From positions 7,698,501 to 7,762,500 of the forward strand of contig CM049418.1 in assembly GCA_026929865.2 (NCBI GenBank): a DNA stretch of 64,000 nt. The letters run 5' to 3'. Below are positions 34,246 to 45,255 of the stretch, piece after piece (position 1 is the first letter of the stretch; each line of letters begins with the position of its first letter). Source of the DNA: Hyperoplus lanceolatus (Eukaryota > Chordata > Actinopteri > Uranoscopiformes > Ammodytidae). A model generated the notes under the pieces. It worked only from the letters and a program-made list of their open reading frames with translations. It searched no databases and was not told where the DNA came from. The translations under genes were made by a program, and so were the position numbers.

Positions 34246-37200
34246 TCATATAACAGCACCAGTGCTCTCCCATATTTCATCGTCGTACATATTTGAGGTA
34301 GATGTGATTTCATTTGTTGCCTTCATATCAAGGCTGTGGCAGTCTTTGGCAGATGTCACTTCAGGTTGTTGGATAGAAACCCCTTTAACCTGCTCAGCAC
34401 TAACTTCTGAGTCCACATGATCCTCGGACACATCTGAGCATACTTGATCACTCTGTATCTTTTGATGGTGACCGTTTTGTGGCAACGCGTTACTTGTTTC
34501 TAAACCAGCCTGATTTCCAACCTCTGCCGATGTCCCTCTACCAAGCAGGGACGGCTTTTCCCGCATCCCATCATGCTCTCTGTTTGAGATAGCTGCTGTG
34601 GCGTTATCCGTTATCCCTTCCTTGCTGCTCTGAGGTCTGCTCTCCAGGCCAAAGAAGTTGTTTCGGACGACATAGCGCACGCACTGCAGCAGGACGTTTC
34701 TCTCGTGGCGGACATCAGGCGCCAGTAACTAAACGGGGTGAATGAAAACAGAGAAGCTCAAGATGGCTGAGAATAGGCATTATCTCAATTATACAAATTT
34801 AACCTATATCCTTGTATTATCTCAGATGTGAGATGTGTCTCCGAGTCCTTACCATCTCGAGTAGCGTTGGACGACGGATCTGCGGCATATCTTGGTTTTC
34901 TCTTCCACGGCCCCTTCCTCCCCTGCCTCCTCTTCCTCTTCCTCCTCTTCCGTTGTGAGGTGTGTGATGACCAGAGACAGGCTGGGGGCCTCTGTGAGCT
35001 CCTGGACCCTGTGAAGACGTTTGAGGGCCCCTGGAGGCTCCTCTTCCCTGGGTGTTTGCTGGGAAGGTGTTTAAAAGAGACTGGTTCACTTGCACAAGGT
35101 TCTTGGCTGTCTGGATGGGCATGGCTGAAACACATTGACAACATTGAAAAGGAAGTGATTTTTATGTAGTTTTTTTCCCCTGTGTCATGCGATTTTCAAA
35201 TGTGTATTGTGAGTATCAATTAGGGCTTCCCCCTAAGCCCTTGGGGTTGAGCAAATATTAGTCGACCAGAAAGGTCATTAGTCAGACAAGATTTCACTGG
35301 TCGCTTAGTTGCAGAAATAAAAAAGAAGAAAATTGAAGATAAAAAACAATTAGATCCTGCGCCTTTCAAAATAAATTGATAGTGTAGAGACAGAGTTGAA
35401 ATGGGGCAGAGAGGGGAGTGACATTCCAGGCTAGAATCGAACCCGGATCCGCTGCTGGCCAAGGCCCATGGGGGGGACGCCCTACCAACTGAGCTAAGGG
35501 CGCCCCCACCAAACTACTTTCTTTAACAAATTTCGTTTTTTTATAATATGTTGCTGCTGTTCAGTTAGTAAGTGACGGATGATAAGAAATAAGTAAAGCA
35601 TGTTTAAACATGTTCATCTGTTCACTCTATTTTCAGGGCAGCCCTAGTCTCAATGCATATAACCCTACTACCTATGTAATAAAACCAACCCTAACTACAA
35701 CACATCCTGTCTTGGGGTCAAATCAGAAGGAGGGTGGTTAAACTCACTGTCCGGTTCCTCATCACTTTCGGTCTCACTCATGGAGCCGTAGTTGGCCACC
35801 AGGGAGCCCAGACCTGAGCTCATCTTTTTGGGAGCCACGACCAGGCCAGCAGTCCCAGAGTCAGCAGCTGGGTCCTCTCTGTCAGAATCTGGAAAAACAC
35901 ATTGAAGTACATGACAAGTTACTTTGGCTAATTATTTGAAAGATATGAGACCAGCAACGGTAGTTTCAAATTGTACAGGATTTGATACTCACCATGGTCA
36001 CTGGAGGCCAGCGCTCCCAGTGGGTCCCCGTCCCCGCAGCGCTGGGTGTGGGGCGGAGGTCTTTCCGTAGCCCTGCCGTCTGATGGATGAGGGCCTCCAG
36101 GGTTACCTCCATGAAACCCTCTGTTACCCCAGCCACGACCTCGCCCTCTCCCCCGACCCCTTCCTCTGCCTCTCATACGTCTTGTGGATTAAATACGAAA
36201 GCACAGATTTAGACAAGATAAGCGTGGCCTTGTTGTGTCAAAGCAAAGAAGTGCACATATATTCTAGTTGTGTTAAAACAGAAAAGAAGAAAGGTGCGTG
36301 GACACATAAAACGTGTACATTTACCCAAACTGAGCCGTTTCTAGAACAGCCCCGGTCTCTTCCTGCACTTCAATCACCTTTCTCTTCTTTTCCATATTCT
36401 GAAGTGTTGGAAAGTTTCTGGAAGGACAAATGAAGGTCAATAAACAATTTTTCTAATTAGAAATAGGCATCATGGATCAAATCTACATGTGAAAAACAAT
36501 GCAAATTTGTGGATCATCTTATGGTATTAAATGTGATTAATAGTTCAGAGATAAGTTAGAATGGCTGCCACAGTCTCAACCATCTTATTTTTTGCAAATA
36601 CTGACTTGCGCCTCTCCTCTCTCCATTTTGCAATCTCATCGGGTGTGTCCAGCTTGATTCTCTTGGCTCCTGGTGCGTGGTTCTGCAGTCAGGACATAAA
36701 AACACTGAAATGAGCTAAATGAAAAATACTGGAGAGCTTAAAAAAAGTGTAAAGATACACAGCGAGTCATTACACTTACATTTCTCCAGTGGATGCTGAC
36801 TAGTTTTTCGTGAGCCATGAAGGTGCAGTCGGGTACAGAGCACTAAGATAAGGGAAAAGATTGGTCAAATTTGAATTTCAACAAATGACAATACAGCAAA
36901 ATATACTTCATCAACAATCAGATTACCTTAACATGTTGAGAAACATGTTCATCGTACTTCTCCTGGTTCTTGAAGCCCCGGTCACAGGTGTCACAAAAAT
37001 TGGAGAACTCTGGTTCCTTCCTATTTTTCTGCTGTGGGGTAACAGACATATCAGTTCAGTTATATGACAAAAAGCATGGAGAACACGATGTGCTTGAAAT
37101 GCGACAAGAGATAGTTTACCTTTTTCCCATGAGAGTTGGGGGCTCCGTAATTCTGCCTTCCACCTCGATGTCCGCCTCGATGCCAGTCGTGTCCAAAGTT

Positions 37201-37883
37201 TTGACCTTATGATGAGACTCAAGTTATAAGGATGACAGCATAGCACACACAGTCTGTCTTTGGTCACTTTTGGGGACTTTATACAGACATGCATTCATTC
37301 ATTTCCACTGGATTTTTCCAGATATGCTTTTGGGTGGGTTGTGGGTAAGTAGGATCCAGGGCTTTTGGACCATGACCCATACCAGGGACTAAAAAGTCCT
37401 GGAATATCTTGCTCTGTGCTGCTTCTGCTTTGACCAAAGCATCATTAGTGACATGTCCATGATGATAAAGTAGATGCTATGTATTGCTCAAGTCATGTAT
37501 GATGGTATAAGTTGGAAAAATATAGGAAGTGATACAGCCTGTAATTCCAACAGACATGATGACATTCCAACTAGCACGATGATGTTCCTGATACTATGGC
37601 TGTGTCATTTTGATGGATGATTATGTTAAAAGCAATACAACTCACCGTGTGGACGTTTAGGTCCACAGTTCCCACGGCCCGATGGGAATCCAGACCCAGC
37701 CGCTGGTCCTTGGTACCAACCCGCCTGGCCGCCATGGCCCCAGCTGGGCTCTGAGGGCGGCTCTCCCCAGCTCCACATGCCGGGGTGGAAGCCGCTGGAG
37801 CGGGGCTGCTGCTCCTGCTGCTGGAAGGAGTTCGGAGGCGGACAGCCGAAGTCCGGCGGGGGATAGTGTCCTGGTTGGTTCAT
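34246..37883 (-). CDS. nufip1: NUFIP1, box C/D snoRNP assembly factor and RNA-binding zinc-finger protein
   Basis: Ten exons give 581 aa: 37646-37883, 37120-37205, 36927-37031, 36780-36842, 36606-36682, 36325-36417, 35993-36180, 35748-35888, 34853-35124, 34246-34728. Diagnostic features in order are a Pro/Gly/Gln-rich N-terminus, a C2H2 finger ([18 protein letters not shown]), a second Cys/His segment ending in HWRN, the conserved block [20 protein letters not shown], an acidic segment containing [17 protein letters not shown], and the C-terminal block [25 protein letters not shown]1 (yeast Rsa1 counterpart) works with the R2TP machinery to assemble box C/D snoRNPs in the nucleus and is also reported as a ribophagy receptor. 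The predicted protein is longer than the human one (about 495 aa), partly through two Arg/Gly-rich stretches. It shares an upstream region with nop58. Confidence 0.93.
35367..35507 (-). mobile_element. tRNA-derived SINE, family A copy 3 (internally deleted)
   Basis: Minus-strand head CTTAGCTCAGTTGGTAGGGC and B-box GGTTCGATTC are intact, but part of the body between the head and GGAATGTCACTCC is missing compared with the copy at 22388. In nufip1 intron 8. Confidence 0.8.
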
Positions 37884-38389
37884 ACCACAAGCCTGAGCTC
37901 TTTCCTTACCTCACGTGGAAACTGAAGTTAATGTCTGACCCATAAACTGTACGCTCTCACCACGCAGCTCTCACATGTGCATGTTTTGCTTCAGTTTACT
38001 TTACGCCACACACGTCCGTCACTTCCGCAAGAACAGGAAGGACATAGAACATAACAAAATATAAACGCTGTCATAGTATATTTATGATAGTACTTTGAGC
38101 ATACGGCGTTTCATTTCAACATTAGCGTATGTGTTTTTAATTGCAGTATTATTATTAAACTTTTGTATCAAAATTAGTTTCTTCGTCGAGGTCTGTTTCC
38201 CAGACCCGGGGCGCGTCCAGGATAAGCTCGCGCCCGCCATGCTCGCATCTGGCTCGCCCACGTCGCACATGCTTGCTTCAGACCAGACAGAGTGTGGAGC
38301 AGACGCTTGGTGACTGTGGAGAATCCGTGAAGGCTCTCCAACATTTAGATAGCAGCACAACTCCGTAAAGGAGCCGATCTGCTGCCAAA
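37884..38389. promoter_or_regulatory. Divergent nufip1/nop58 promoter region
   Basis: Only 506 bp separate the two start codons, which point away from each other, so both core promoters must lie here or in the adjacent 5' UTRs. The segment contains CACTTCCGC at about 38020-38028, an ETS/GABP-type motif common in housekeeping bidirectional promoters, and a GC-rich stretch near 38205-38260. I see no convincing TATA box. Transcription starts cannot be placed from sequence alone. Confidence 0.6.
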
Positions 38390-41300
38390 ATGCTCGTGTT
38401 GTTTGAGACCGCCGCTGGATATGCGATATTTAAAGTATGTACTCGCCTTTTTTTCTTGTCATTTAATGAATGAGTAGTGATTACATACTCGTGGTAGCTC
38501 CGGTTAGCCTCCTAGCTAGTTAACCAAAGCAGCACACGTGGGCTCATTTGTGTGTAACGTTAATGGTAATGATTTTTGTTATGCAACGACAACACATTAA
38601 TTTGTTCTCACAATGTACGTGAACGGGTTCATTTGAGAAGTTTTTGTGGAAGAGTGTTTTTGGTACTCTTGCTAATGAGTTAGCGTTGTGAAGGCCCTGT
38701 TACCACGTGTGCATGCTGAGGCTGACTACATAACTTGCCCGTGCAAATCCTGCACTTAGTAAACTACATAACTTAACGATCGGCAAGTAATATGATCCTG
38801 AACGCTACTTATGGCACATTTGGATTTAATCCAAATAAGACTTGACATTTTGCAAACAAAATGTTTTCTTCCCTTTCACACAGTATATGTCTTCGTTGAT
38901 ACTTCTCGACTAACTTAAGTGTCCCATATATTTCAGGTCCTCGATGAGTCCAAGCTCCTACAGGTCGACAGTCTGTACAAGGAGTTTGAAACTCCTGAAA
39001 AGGCGAATAAAGTGTAAGTGTTTGATGCAACTGGTATTATAGGATCTATACATAGTGGATGACATATGTTCTCACTTGTCTACATTTGTTTACTGACAGT
39101 GTGAAGCTGAAGCACTTTGAGAAGTTTATGGACACAACAGAGGCCTTGGCAGGTAATTCCACGAATCTCTTCACACTAAATTTCACCTGAGTTCTGCGGT
39201 CTATGATGTGTTTCTGTGTCTGATTCATAAACATGAGGCACCCTACAGTATTCGTCACTACCAATGAGACTAGAGCTGCAACGATTAATCGATGAATCGA
39301 TTATTAAAAATATAGCCAACTATTTTGAAAATCGATTAATCGTTTTCGAGTAATTTGAATAACATTTTTCCAAATTATCTGATTTCAGCTTCTCAAATGT
39401 GAATATTTTCTGGTTTCTTTAATCCTATTATGACAGTATTAAAACTAATAAATACGTGTTTGTTTGTTTATTCGGAAATATGGAAGGCAAAAATAAAGAA
39501 TGTCTGAAAAAGGTTTCAAAGTTCTCAAGTGTTGTTTAATAAAGTAAAATCACAGGACAGCGTATGCAGTTCAGAGTCAGCAAAGTGAAAGTCAAAAAAG
39601 AAAAGTGAAGTGTCTTCTCAACAGCAAGACATTTTAAACATCTCTCAACAAGGGTATTGATTGGCCAAGTTGTTGTCATGCGTTTTCAAAGTCCATCCTT
39701 CTTCTTCCTCCTGGCCTCCTCTTCTTTTTCTTCTTTTTTTTTAGATATTTTTTGGGCATTTTTATGCTTTATTGATAATACAGAGAGACAGAGGTGAAAT
39801 GGGGCAGAGAGGGGAGTGACATGCAGAGAACGACCGCGGGCGGGAATCGAACCCGGCTCTGCTGCTAGAGCTAAAGGCGCCCCCCCCCCTCCTGGCCTCC
39901 TCTTCATGAACTTGTGCCAAAAGTAGGGTTAGCTTCCCAGCCTTGAATTGTATCTAAAGCTTGGTGAACGGAGTGAGAAACTATGAGAGGGCCTTTGTAT
40001 TAACCAGATAAATCACCTTGCCCTCTAGGCTTACCTTATGGGAAAGCTCTACTCCAAGATTTATTGCTACTTAACTCCCCTTCTCCTCACTCTGTCCCTG
40101 CCCAGGGCCTGGAATGACAGAATATATCGATTGTTCAATTGATTATATATGAGTAAATGCAAATTAATGATGGGGGCTATAACATCATTGTATTAAGAAA
40201 ATTAAAAAGCTGACAACAGTAAACTGAAATATCTGTGTTTTGGACATAATGCATTTGAGGATGTCAACATGAGCTTTGGAAACTGTATCAACATTTTTCA
40301 ACATTTTCTGACATTTTACGGACCAAAACACTAATTGATAAAATAATCGACAGATTAATCGATTATCAAAATAATCATTAGTTGCAGCCCTAAATGAGAC
40401 CACATACTGTTACCCTAGAAGGTAGTTTAGATGCAACAGGAAAAATAGCTGGCCCTCTAGTTTGTATGCCGAATTAAATGTCTATAATCCTCCCCTTGGG
40501 TGTAATAGGTAGTTGTCACTTTATGCCTGTTGTATTTAATGCATTGTTTCCCAACCTATGCCACTCAGCTGCCACTGCCATCACCGAGGGAAAAATTGGC
40601 AAAAGCTTGAAAAAGGTGCTAAAGAAGGTTGTTGCCAAGGAGGCTCACGAGCAGCTGGCTATCAGTGATTTAAAACTTGGTGGGGTTATTAAAGTAAGTG
40701 AACAATTACATCGTCAGTATACAATGGCCAAGTCTTACATTCCCATGTTGTTGTGGCTCTAACCAGCTTTTTTCTTTTTTTAGGAAAAGATGGACCTGAG
40801 CTGTGTCCACAATCCTGCTGTGGCTGAGCTGATGAGAGGCATCAGGGGCCAGATGGAGAACCTCATCACTGGACTTCCTCCGAGGGAGATCAGTGCCATG
40901 TCCCTGGGGTTGGCTCACAGGTCGGTTGGTAGCACCCAGATTCACTCTTGAACCAAACCCCAACGTTGCCTATGATTACACTTGCTGTCTGAACCTCCCT
41001 GTAGATTTCCCTCAGCATTCGTCACTACCGCTGAGGCACAGTCACTCACCCCATGCATAGAAAGATTGTTAAGGTAGTTGTGTGGATTAACTCAATGCTT
41101 TGTCTTTTCATTGTGTTTTCCAGTCTGTCCCGGTACAAGCTGAAGTTCAGTCCAGACAAAGTGGACACTATGATCGTGCAGGCCATCTGTAAGTATATTT
41201 ATAAATATGCATGCAGGTTTTTTTTATGCAAGAAAAACCCGAAAACACAATATTTTAATTGCTGGATTTGAGGTGTTTTTTATAAGTGTAGTCTGATTTT

Positions 41301-43947
41301 GAGTTTTCGCCCCCTTGTCTCTTTAGCTCTTCTGGATGACCTGGATAAGGAGCTTAACAACTACATCATGCGATGCAGAGAGTGGTATGGCTGGCACTTT
41401 CCAGAGGTCGGAAAGATCATCACCGACAACCTGGTCTACTGCAAAGCTGTCCTCAAAATTGGTACAAATATGTATATAGATACATTAAAAATAAAAATAA
41501 AGGATTTAATTTGGTTTTAAGTTAAATGCACTTTTAAAGTGATGTATCAGAGGCTGAGATATTCTGACATCTAGTCTGATACCATGGTTCAATTTCCAAA
41601 AAGGCTAAATCCTACATTTCCCTTGACGCAATCTTCATGTGGGCTATTTTTTTTAGGGGTTTAGGAACCTCCTCCATAACAAAATGACTGTAAAACTACA
41701 TTATTAAGTACTGTCAACCAAATACTTGATGTGTATAAATCAGTGGAGTGCCACTTTAAAACTAGTTAACACCTGAAACTGACAGTATTAACTGAATGTC
41801 TATGTGGCTTTTTAGGTTTCCGCACAAACGTGGCCACGAGCGACCTGTCAGACCTTCTCCCAGAGGAGATCGAGGCAGAGGTTAAATTGGCCGCCGAGAT
41901 CTCTATGGGAACAGAAGTCTCAGAACAGGACATTGGCAACATCAGGCACCTGTGTGAACAGGTAAGTCTTTCTCTCTTTATAACATGAGCTGAAGTGACT
42001 GTAGTGATGATGACGACGTTTGTCTTTTCCCTGAAACAAATTATGTGGGTTTTTCAGTCACTACCTCATCTGAACAGTCATATTTCTTGACCCCTGCTCT
42101 AACAACACAAACTTCTCTGCTTGAAGTGTCTGTTGTATTACATTTCTCACCACCTTGGTTTTCCTGCAGGTTATTGAGATTTCAGAATACCGCACTCAGC
42201 TATACGACTACCTGAAGAACCGAATGACGGCAATCGCCCCCAACCTGACAGTAATGGTTGGCGAGCTGGTTGGCGCCCGACTCATCTCACATGCTGGTAA
42301 GTCGCCGAAAAAGGAACTGTGAACCCCAGTCAAGCGGTGATGATGACGACATAATGTCTCTTTCCTGAAAATGCCTGATGCTTTTAAGTCACTACCTCAT
42401 CTGAGCTTGCCTTGTAAGAAGCTACAATTGTCATGTACCAGTGAGAGCATCGTATTTACTTCTTGCTTTCTCGTTGCTGTGTGATTTAAGGTTCCCTTCT
42501 GAATCTGGCAAAGCATCCAGCCTCTACTGTTCAGATCCTCGGAGCTGAGAAGGCTCTGTTCAGAGCCCTGAAGACCCGCAAAGACACACCCAAGTATGGC
42601 CTCATCTACCACGCCTCCATGGTGGGCCAGACCTCAGCCAAGAACAAGGGCAAGGTACGTTCAGAAGGCACACTTAAGTGGACTAGGTAATGATCTTCTC
42701 AGTCGGAGGGTAAGGAAATAAAAATGGCTTTTGTTATTCTTCACCTGTCCAGATCTCCAGAATGCTGGCGGCTAAAGCAGCCCTGGCCATTCGCTACGAT
42801 GCCCTGGGAGAGGACACCAACTCAGAAATGGGAGTAGAGAACCGTGCCAAGCTAGAGGCAAGGCTGAGACACATGGAGGAGAAAGGCGTAAGTAAATCTA
42901 TTACAGAAAAATGTGTTATAATAAAGAATATCCAACATAGCAATAGCTTATTTCGATCTGCCACTCATCTGATTTTGTCTTTCTTCCTTCTCAGATCCGG
43001 AGAATAAGTGGAACAGGCAAATCAATAGCACAGGCAGACAAATACCAACACAAGAGGCGAGTAGTGACATTCCGCTGCTTTCCAAATATTTATTTCCCAT
43101 GTGTAAAAATTAGAGGGTTTTTAATCCCCACTTTTCCCCTGCCCATCTACAGTGAAGTGAGAATCTACGATCCATCCGGCGATTCTACTATTCCCTCCAG
43201 CTCAAAGAAGAGGAAGTTTGAGGAGATGGAGGAGGAGGACGACGCAGCAGAACAGCCAGCTACGCCAGCAGTCAAAGCAAAGAAGCCCAAAAAGGAAGCA
43301 GTAACAGAAGGTAGGTGCAATGGCCACAAACCCTAACCTTTTGGCCAATTGTCCAGATACTCGGATACTGACTGTTTTGTTTTTGTTTCTGCCTGTTCTG
43401 TTGAAGAAACAGTAGCAGAGGAAACTCCCAAGAAAAAGAAGAAGAAAAAGAAGGACAAGCAAGAGGAGGCTGAAGCCGAGAAATCAGAAGAGGAGGAGAT
43501 GGCGGTAACAGAGGTGCCAGTAGCGGAGGTAAGACGATTCGAAATCGAAGAACTTTAATGTCATTATAAACAAATGGCAGAACTGTGCAGTGCAGAATGA
43601 ACCTGTATCCCAAGTCCATTCACAAGACATTTAACAAGGTTTCTAGTGTTTGGGTTTTGTTGTTGAACAAATGATTTTCTCTCTGCAGTCGTCAGGAAAG
43701 AAGAAAAAGAAGAAGGCCAAGAAAGAGGAGCCTGAAGCCGAGAAATCAGAAGAGGAAGAGATCCCAGTAACGGAGGTAGGAATCTGTTTGGACACTTAAT
43801 CCCAATTCTTAAGACGATTCACGGGAGATTTAACAAGTTTTCCGGTGTTTGGTTTTTGTTGTTGAACATTTCCATTTTTTGTCTCTGCAGTCGTCGGAAA
43901 AGAAGAAAAAGAAGAAGAAAAAGAAGGCTGAGGAGGAAGATGACTGA
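38390..43947 (+). CDS. nop58: NOP58, core protein of box C/D snoRNPs
   Basis: Sixteen exons give 564 aa: 38390-38434, 38937-39013, 39100-39152, 40569-40693, 40784-40920, 41124-41188, 41327-41461, 41816-41961, 42170-42296, 42491-42654, 42753-42887, 42995-43056, 43153-43310, 43407-43528, 43689-43775, 43891-43947. The order is an NOP5NT domain ([15 protein letters not shown]), a coiled-coil/NOSIC region, a Nop domain (about residues 250-400, with [20 protein letters not shown]) and a Lys/Glu-rich tail of KKKK blocks. NOP58 pairs with NOP56 and fibrillarin in the nucleolus to form 2'-O-methylating snoRNPs. The exon 12 donor is GC rather than GT. Exons 15 and 16 and their introns look like a tandem duplication. 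Introns 3, 5, 8 and 9 carry snoRNAs. Confidence 0.97.
39195..39272 (+). ncRNA. Box C/D snoRNA, SNORD70-like copy 1 (3' end disrupted by transposon)
   Basis: In nop58 intron 3. The C box is ATGATGT (39203-39209), D' is CTGA (39220-39223), the guide is ATTCGTCACTACC (39250-39262) and the D-like box is ATGA (39264-39267) instead of CTGA. The guide complements the vertebrate 18S GGTAGTGACGAA segment, and the fifth base upstream of the D box pairs with an A, matching the A512 target known for SNORD70. A hAT element starts at 39271 and its target-site duplication covers the D box, so the original terminal stem GGTC/GACC is interrupted after three pairs. It may be a decayed copy. Confidence 0.65.
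39271..40392. mobile_element. Non-autonomous hAT element in nop58 intron 3
   Basis: The termini TAGAGCTGCAAC and GTTGCAGCCCTA (one mismatch) are flanked by the duplication AATGAGAC (39263-39270 and 40393-40400). It is 1122 bp, has no transposase, and its ATCGAT-rich ends match the element at 27713. It contains a truncated SINE at 39743-39890. Its left duplication overlaps the D box of a SNORD70-like snoRNA. Confidence 0.93.
39743..39890 (-). mobile_element. tRNA-derived SINE, family A copy 4 (head deleted), nested in hAT
   Basis: The body GTCACTCCCCTCTCTGCCCC and B-box GGTTCGATTCC are present on the minus strand, but about 25 bp of the tRNA-like head between the A-box side and the B-box are deleted, so it is probably inactive. 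Confidence 0.75.
40964..41041 (+). ncRNA. Box C/D snoRNA, SNORD70-like copy 2
   Basis: In nop58 intron 5. The C-like box is ATGATTA (40972-40978), D' is CTGA (40989-40992), the guide is CATTCGTCACTACC and the D box is a perfect CTGA (41031-41034). The flanks TGCC and GGCA can form a short terminal stem. The predicted target is the same 18S adenosine (A512 in human numbering) as copy 1. The last part of the C box departs from RUGAUGA, so this copy could also be partly degenerate. Confidence 0.72.
41996..42080 (+). ncRNA. Box C/D snoRNA, SNORD11-like copy 1
   Basis: In nop58 intron 8. The C box is a perfect GTGATGA (42004-42010), D' is CTGA (42031-42034) and the D box is CTGA (42070-42073). 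The flanks TGACTGT (41996-42002) and ACAGTCA (42074-42080) are exact reverse complements and form a 7-bp terminal stem. The guide GTCACTACCTCAT upstream of the D box complements 18S ATGAGGTAGTGAC with one end mismatch possible, and the fifth base pairs with a G, matching the G509 target of human SNORD11, which is also hosted by NOP58. Confidence 0.9.
42331..42410 (+). ncRNA. Box C/D snoRNA, SNORD11-like copy 2
   Basis: In nop58 intron 9. The C box is GTGATGA (42337-42343), D' is CTGA (42365-42368), there is a C'-like CTGATG (42375-42380), and the D box is CTGA (42401-42404). The flanks CAAGC and GCTTG form a 5-bp terminal stem. The guide AGTCACTACCTCAT is the same as in copy 1, while the terminal stem and spacer differ, so it is a diverged duplicate kept with intact boxes, like the SNORD11/SNORD11B pair of mammals. 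Confidence 0.9.
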
Positions 43948-44323
43948 AAGAGTGGAGAGTGTATATATTTTCTTTTAGTTTATGTTATTTTCATTTTGTC
44001 TCATACATTTATATCAAAGAAGGGCAGTACTGTGTCCGGTACCTGTTTCTGGACATCAAAAGAGTTAAGAAAATAAGAAATCATTGGCTCTTCATTTTTA
44101 TATATCTGAGAAAAGTGTGGCTAAAATCACTGTTATTCCCAGTTATAAAAATAAGTGAGAAATGTAAATCTATATATTTTTTTCAAGATATTCCTGGCTT
44201 TACAGTTTTTATGTCGGTTTTTATTTGTCAGCACATCCGTATCAGACATGTATTATATCTGCATAGATCAACAAGTAACAGGAACATTTTATTGTCTGAG
44301 ACTGTGAACGTCTGCCCTGGTCA

Positions 44324-44329
44324 AATAAA
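44324..44329 (+). terminator. nop58 polyadenylation signal
   Basis: AATAAA about 380 bp downstream of the nop58 stop, followed by a T/GT-rich stretch at 44331-44365 that fits a downstream element. Confidence 0.7.
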
Positions 44330-44345
44330 CCTTTTTTTGCTGTAA

Positions 44346-45255
44346 CTGTGTGGTTTGGTTGTATATATTGCCTAAGATTGAATACATTACAAGTTATTTG
44401 ATTTTATTGATATAGTTTAAATGGAATTTCCGAAGTCTGTTTTAGGAATAGTTAATCATGTAAATGAAAAAATAGAAATGCAGTGTGAAATTACCCTTCA
44501 GTTGCTACTTTTGTCATGTTGAGCTATTGAAAGTGTAAAGGTGAATGTCACAAAAAAATGGACATGAAGACTTAAAACACAAATATAAAGAGTACTTTTA
44601 TTTGAGGAAATTATAAAGTATTAAATAAGGGCACCAAAGATAAAAATGGCTCCCCTAAACTTCCTATATATATTTACTGGATTAGAATGGTTATTGCATA
44701 TCTGTTTATTACATTATTTTTGGCTTTACCGTTGATAATGGTGGAGCTAACTTTGACGACTACTATATATACAACTGGGAAGCTTAACCTCCAATTACAG
44801 AAAATTAATCTTATTGATTGACAAAATGTAAAATCTGAATTTGCTTCCATCAATTTCTCAAATTAAATGGAGTAAAATAAAGAAAAGTAGATTTGCAAAT
44901 TATAAAGTAGCATGAAATTAAAGCAACATATTATTGTGCTATTTCAATAGTGACGATTTAACATGGTAAAAATATAAGGAATAGGACTGACGGGGAATTT
45001 ACACGATCAAAAAAAGAGGAGAAAACACCACATGAAAAATACCGTAGACAGGCATTACTTGAGGAGCGCAGATCCGCATCATCCACCGCATGGATCTGTG
45101 CTCTGCTAACTGGCCTTCAACAGTACCACATGGCACGAGTGACTGCACGAGAGCCTGAGCCTGGTGTGTTATGAGGGGAACGGATGAATAATTTAGCCAT
45201 ATCTTTATATTCATATAGATAGGTTGACACGTGAGATACAAATACACAAGTAGAC
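44346..45255. other. Intergenic, nop58 to wdr12
   Basis: AT-rich sequence without a recognisable exon or repeat. The last few hundred bases must contain the wdr12 promoter and 5' UTR; I see no distinct element. Confidence 0.5.
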
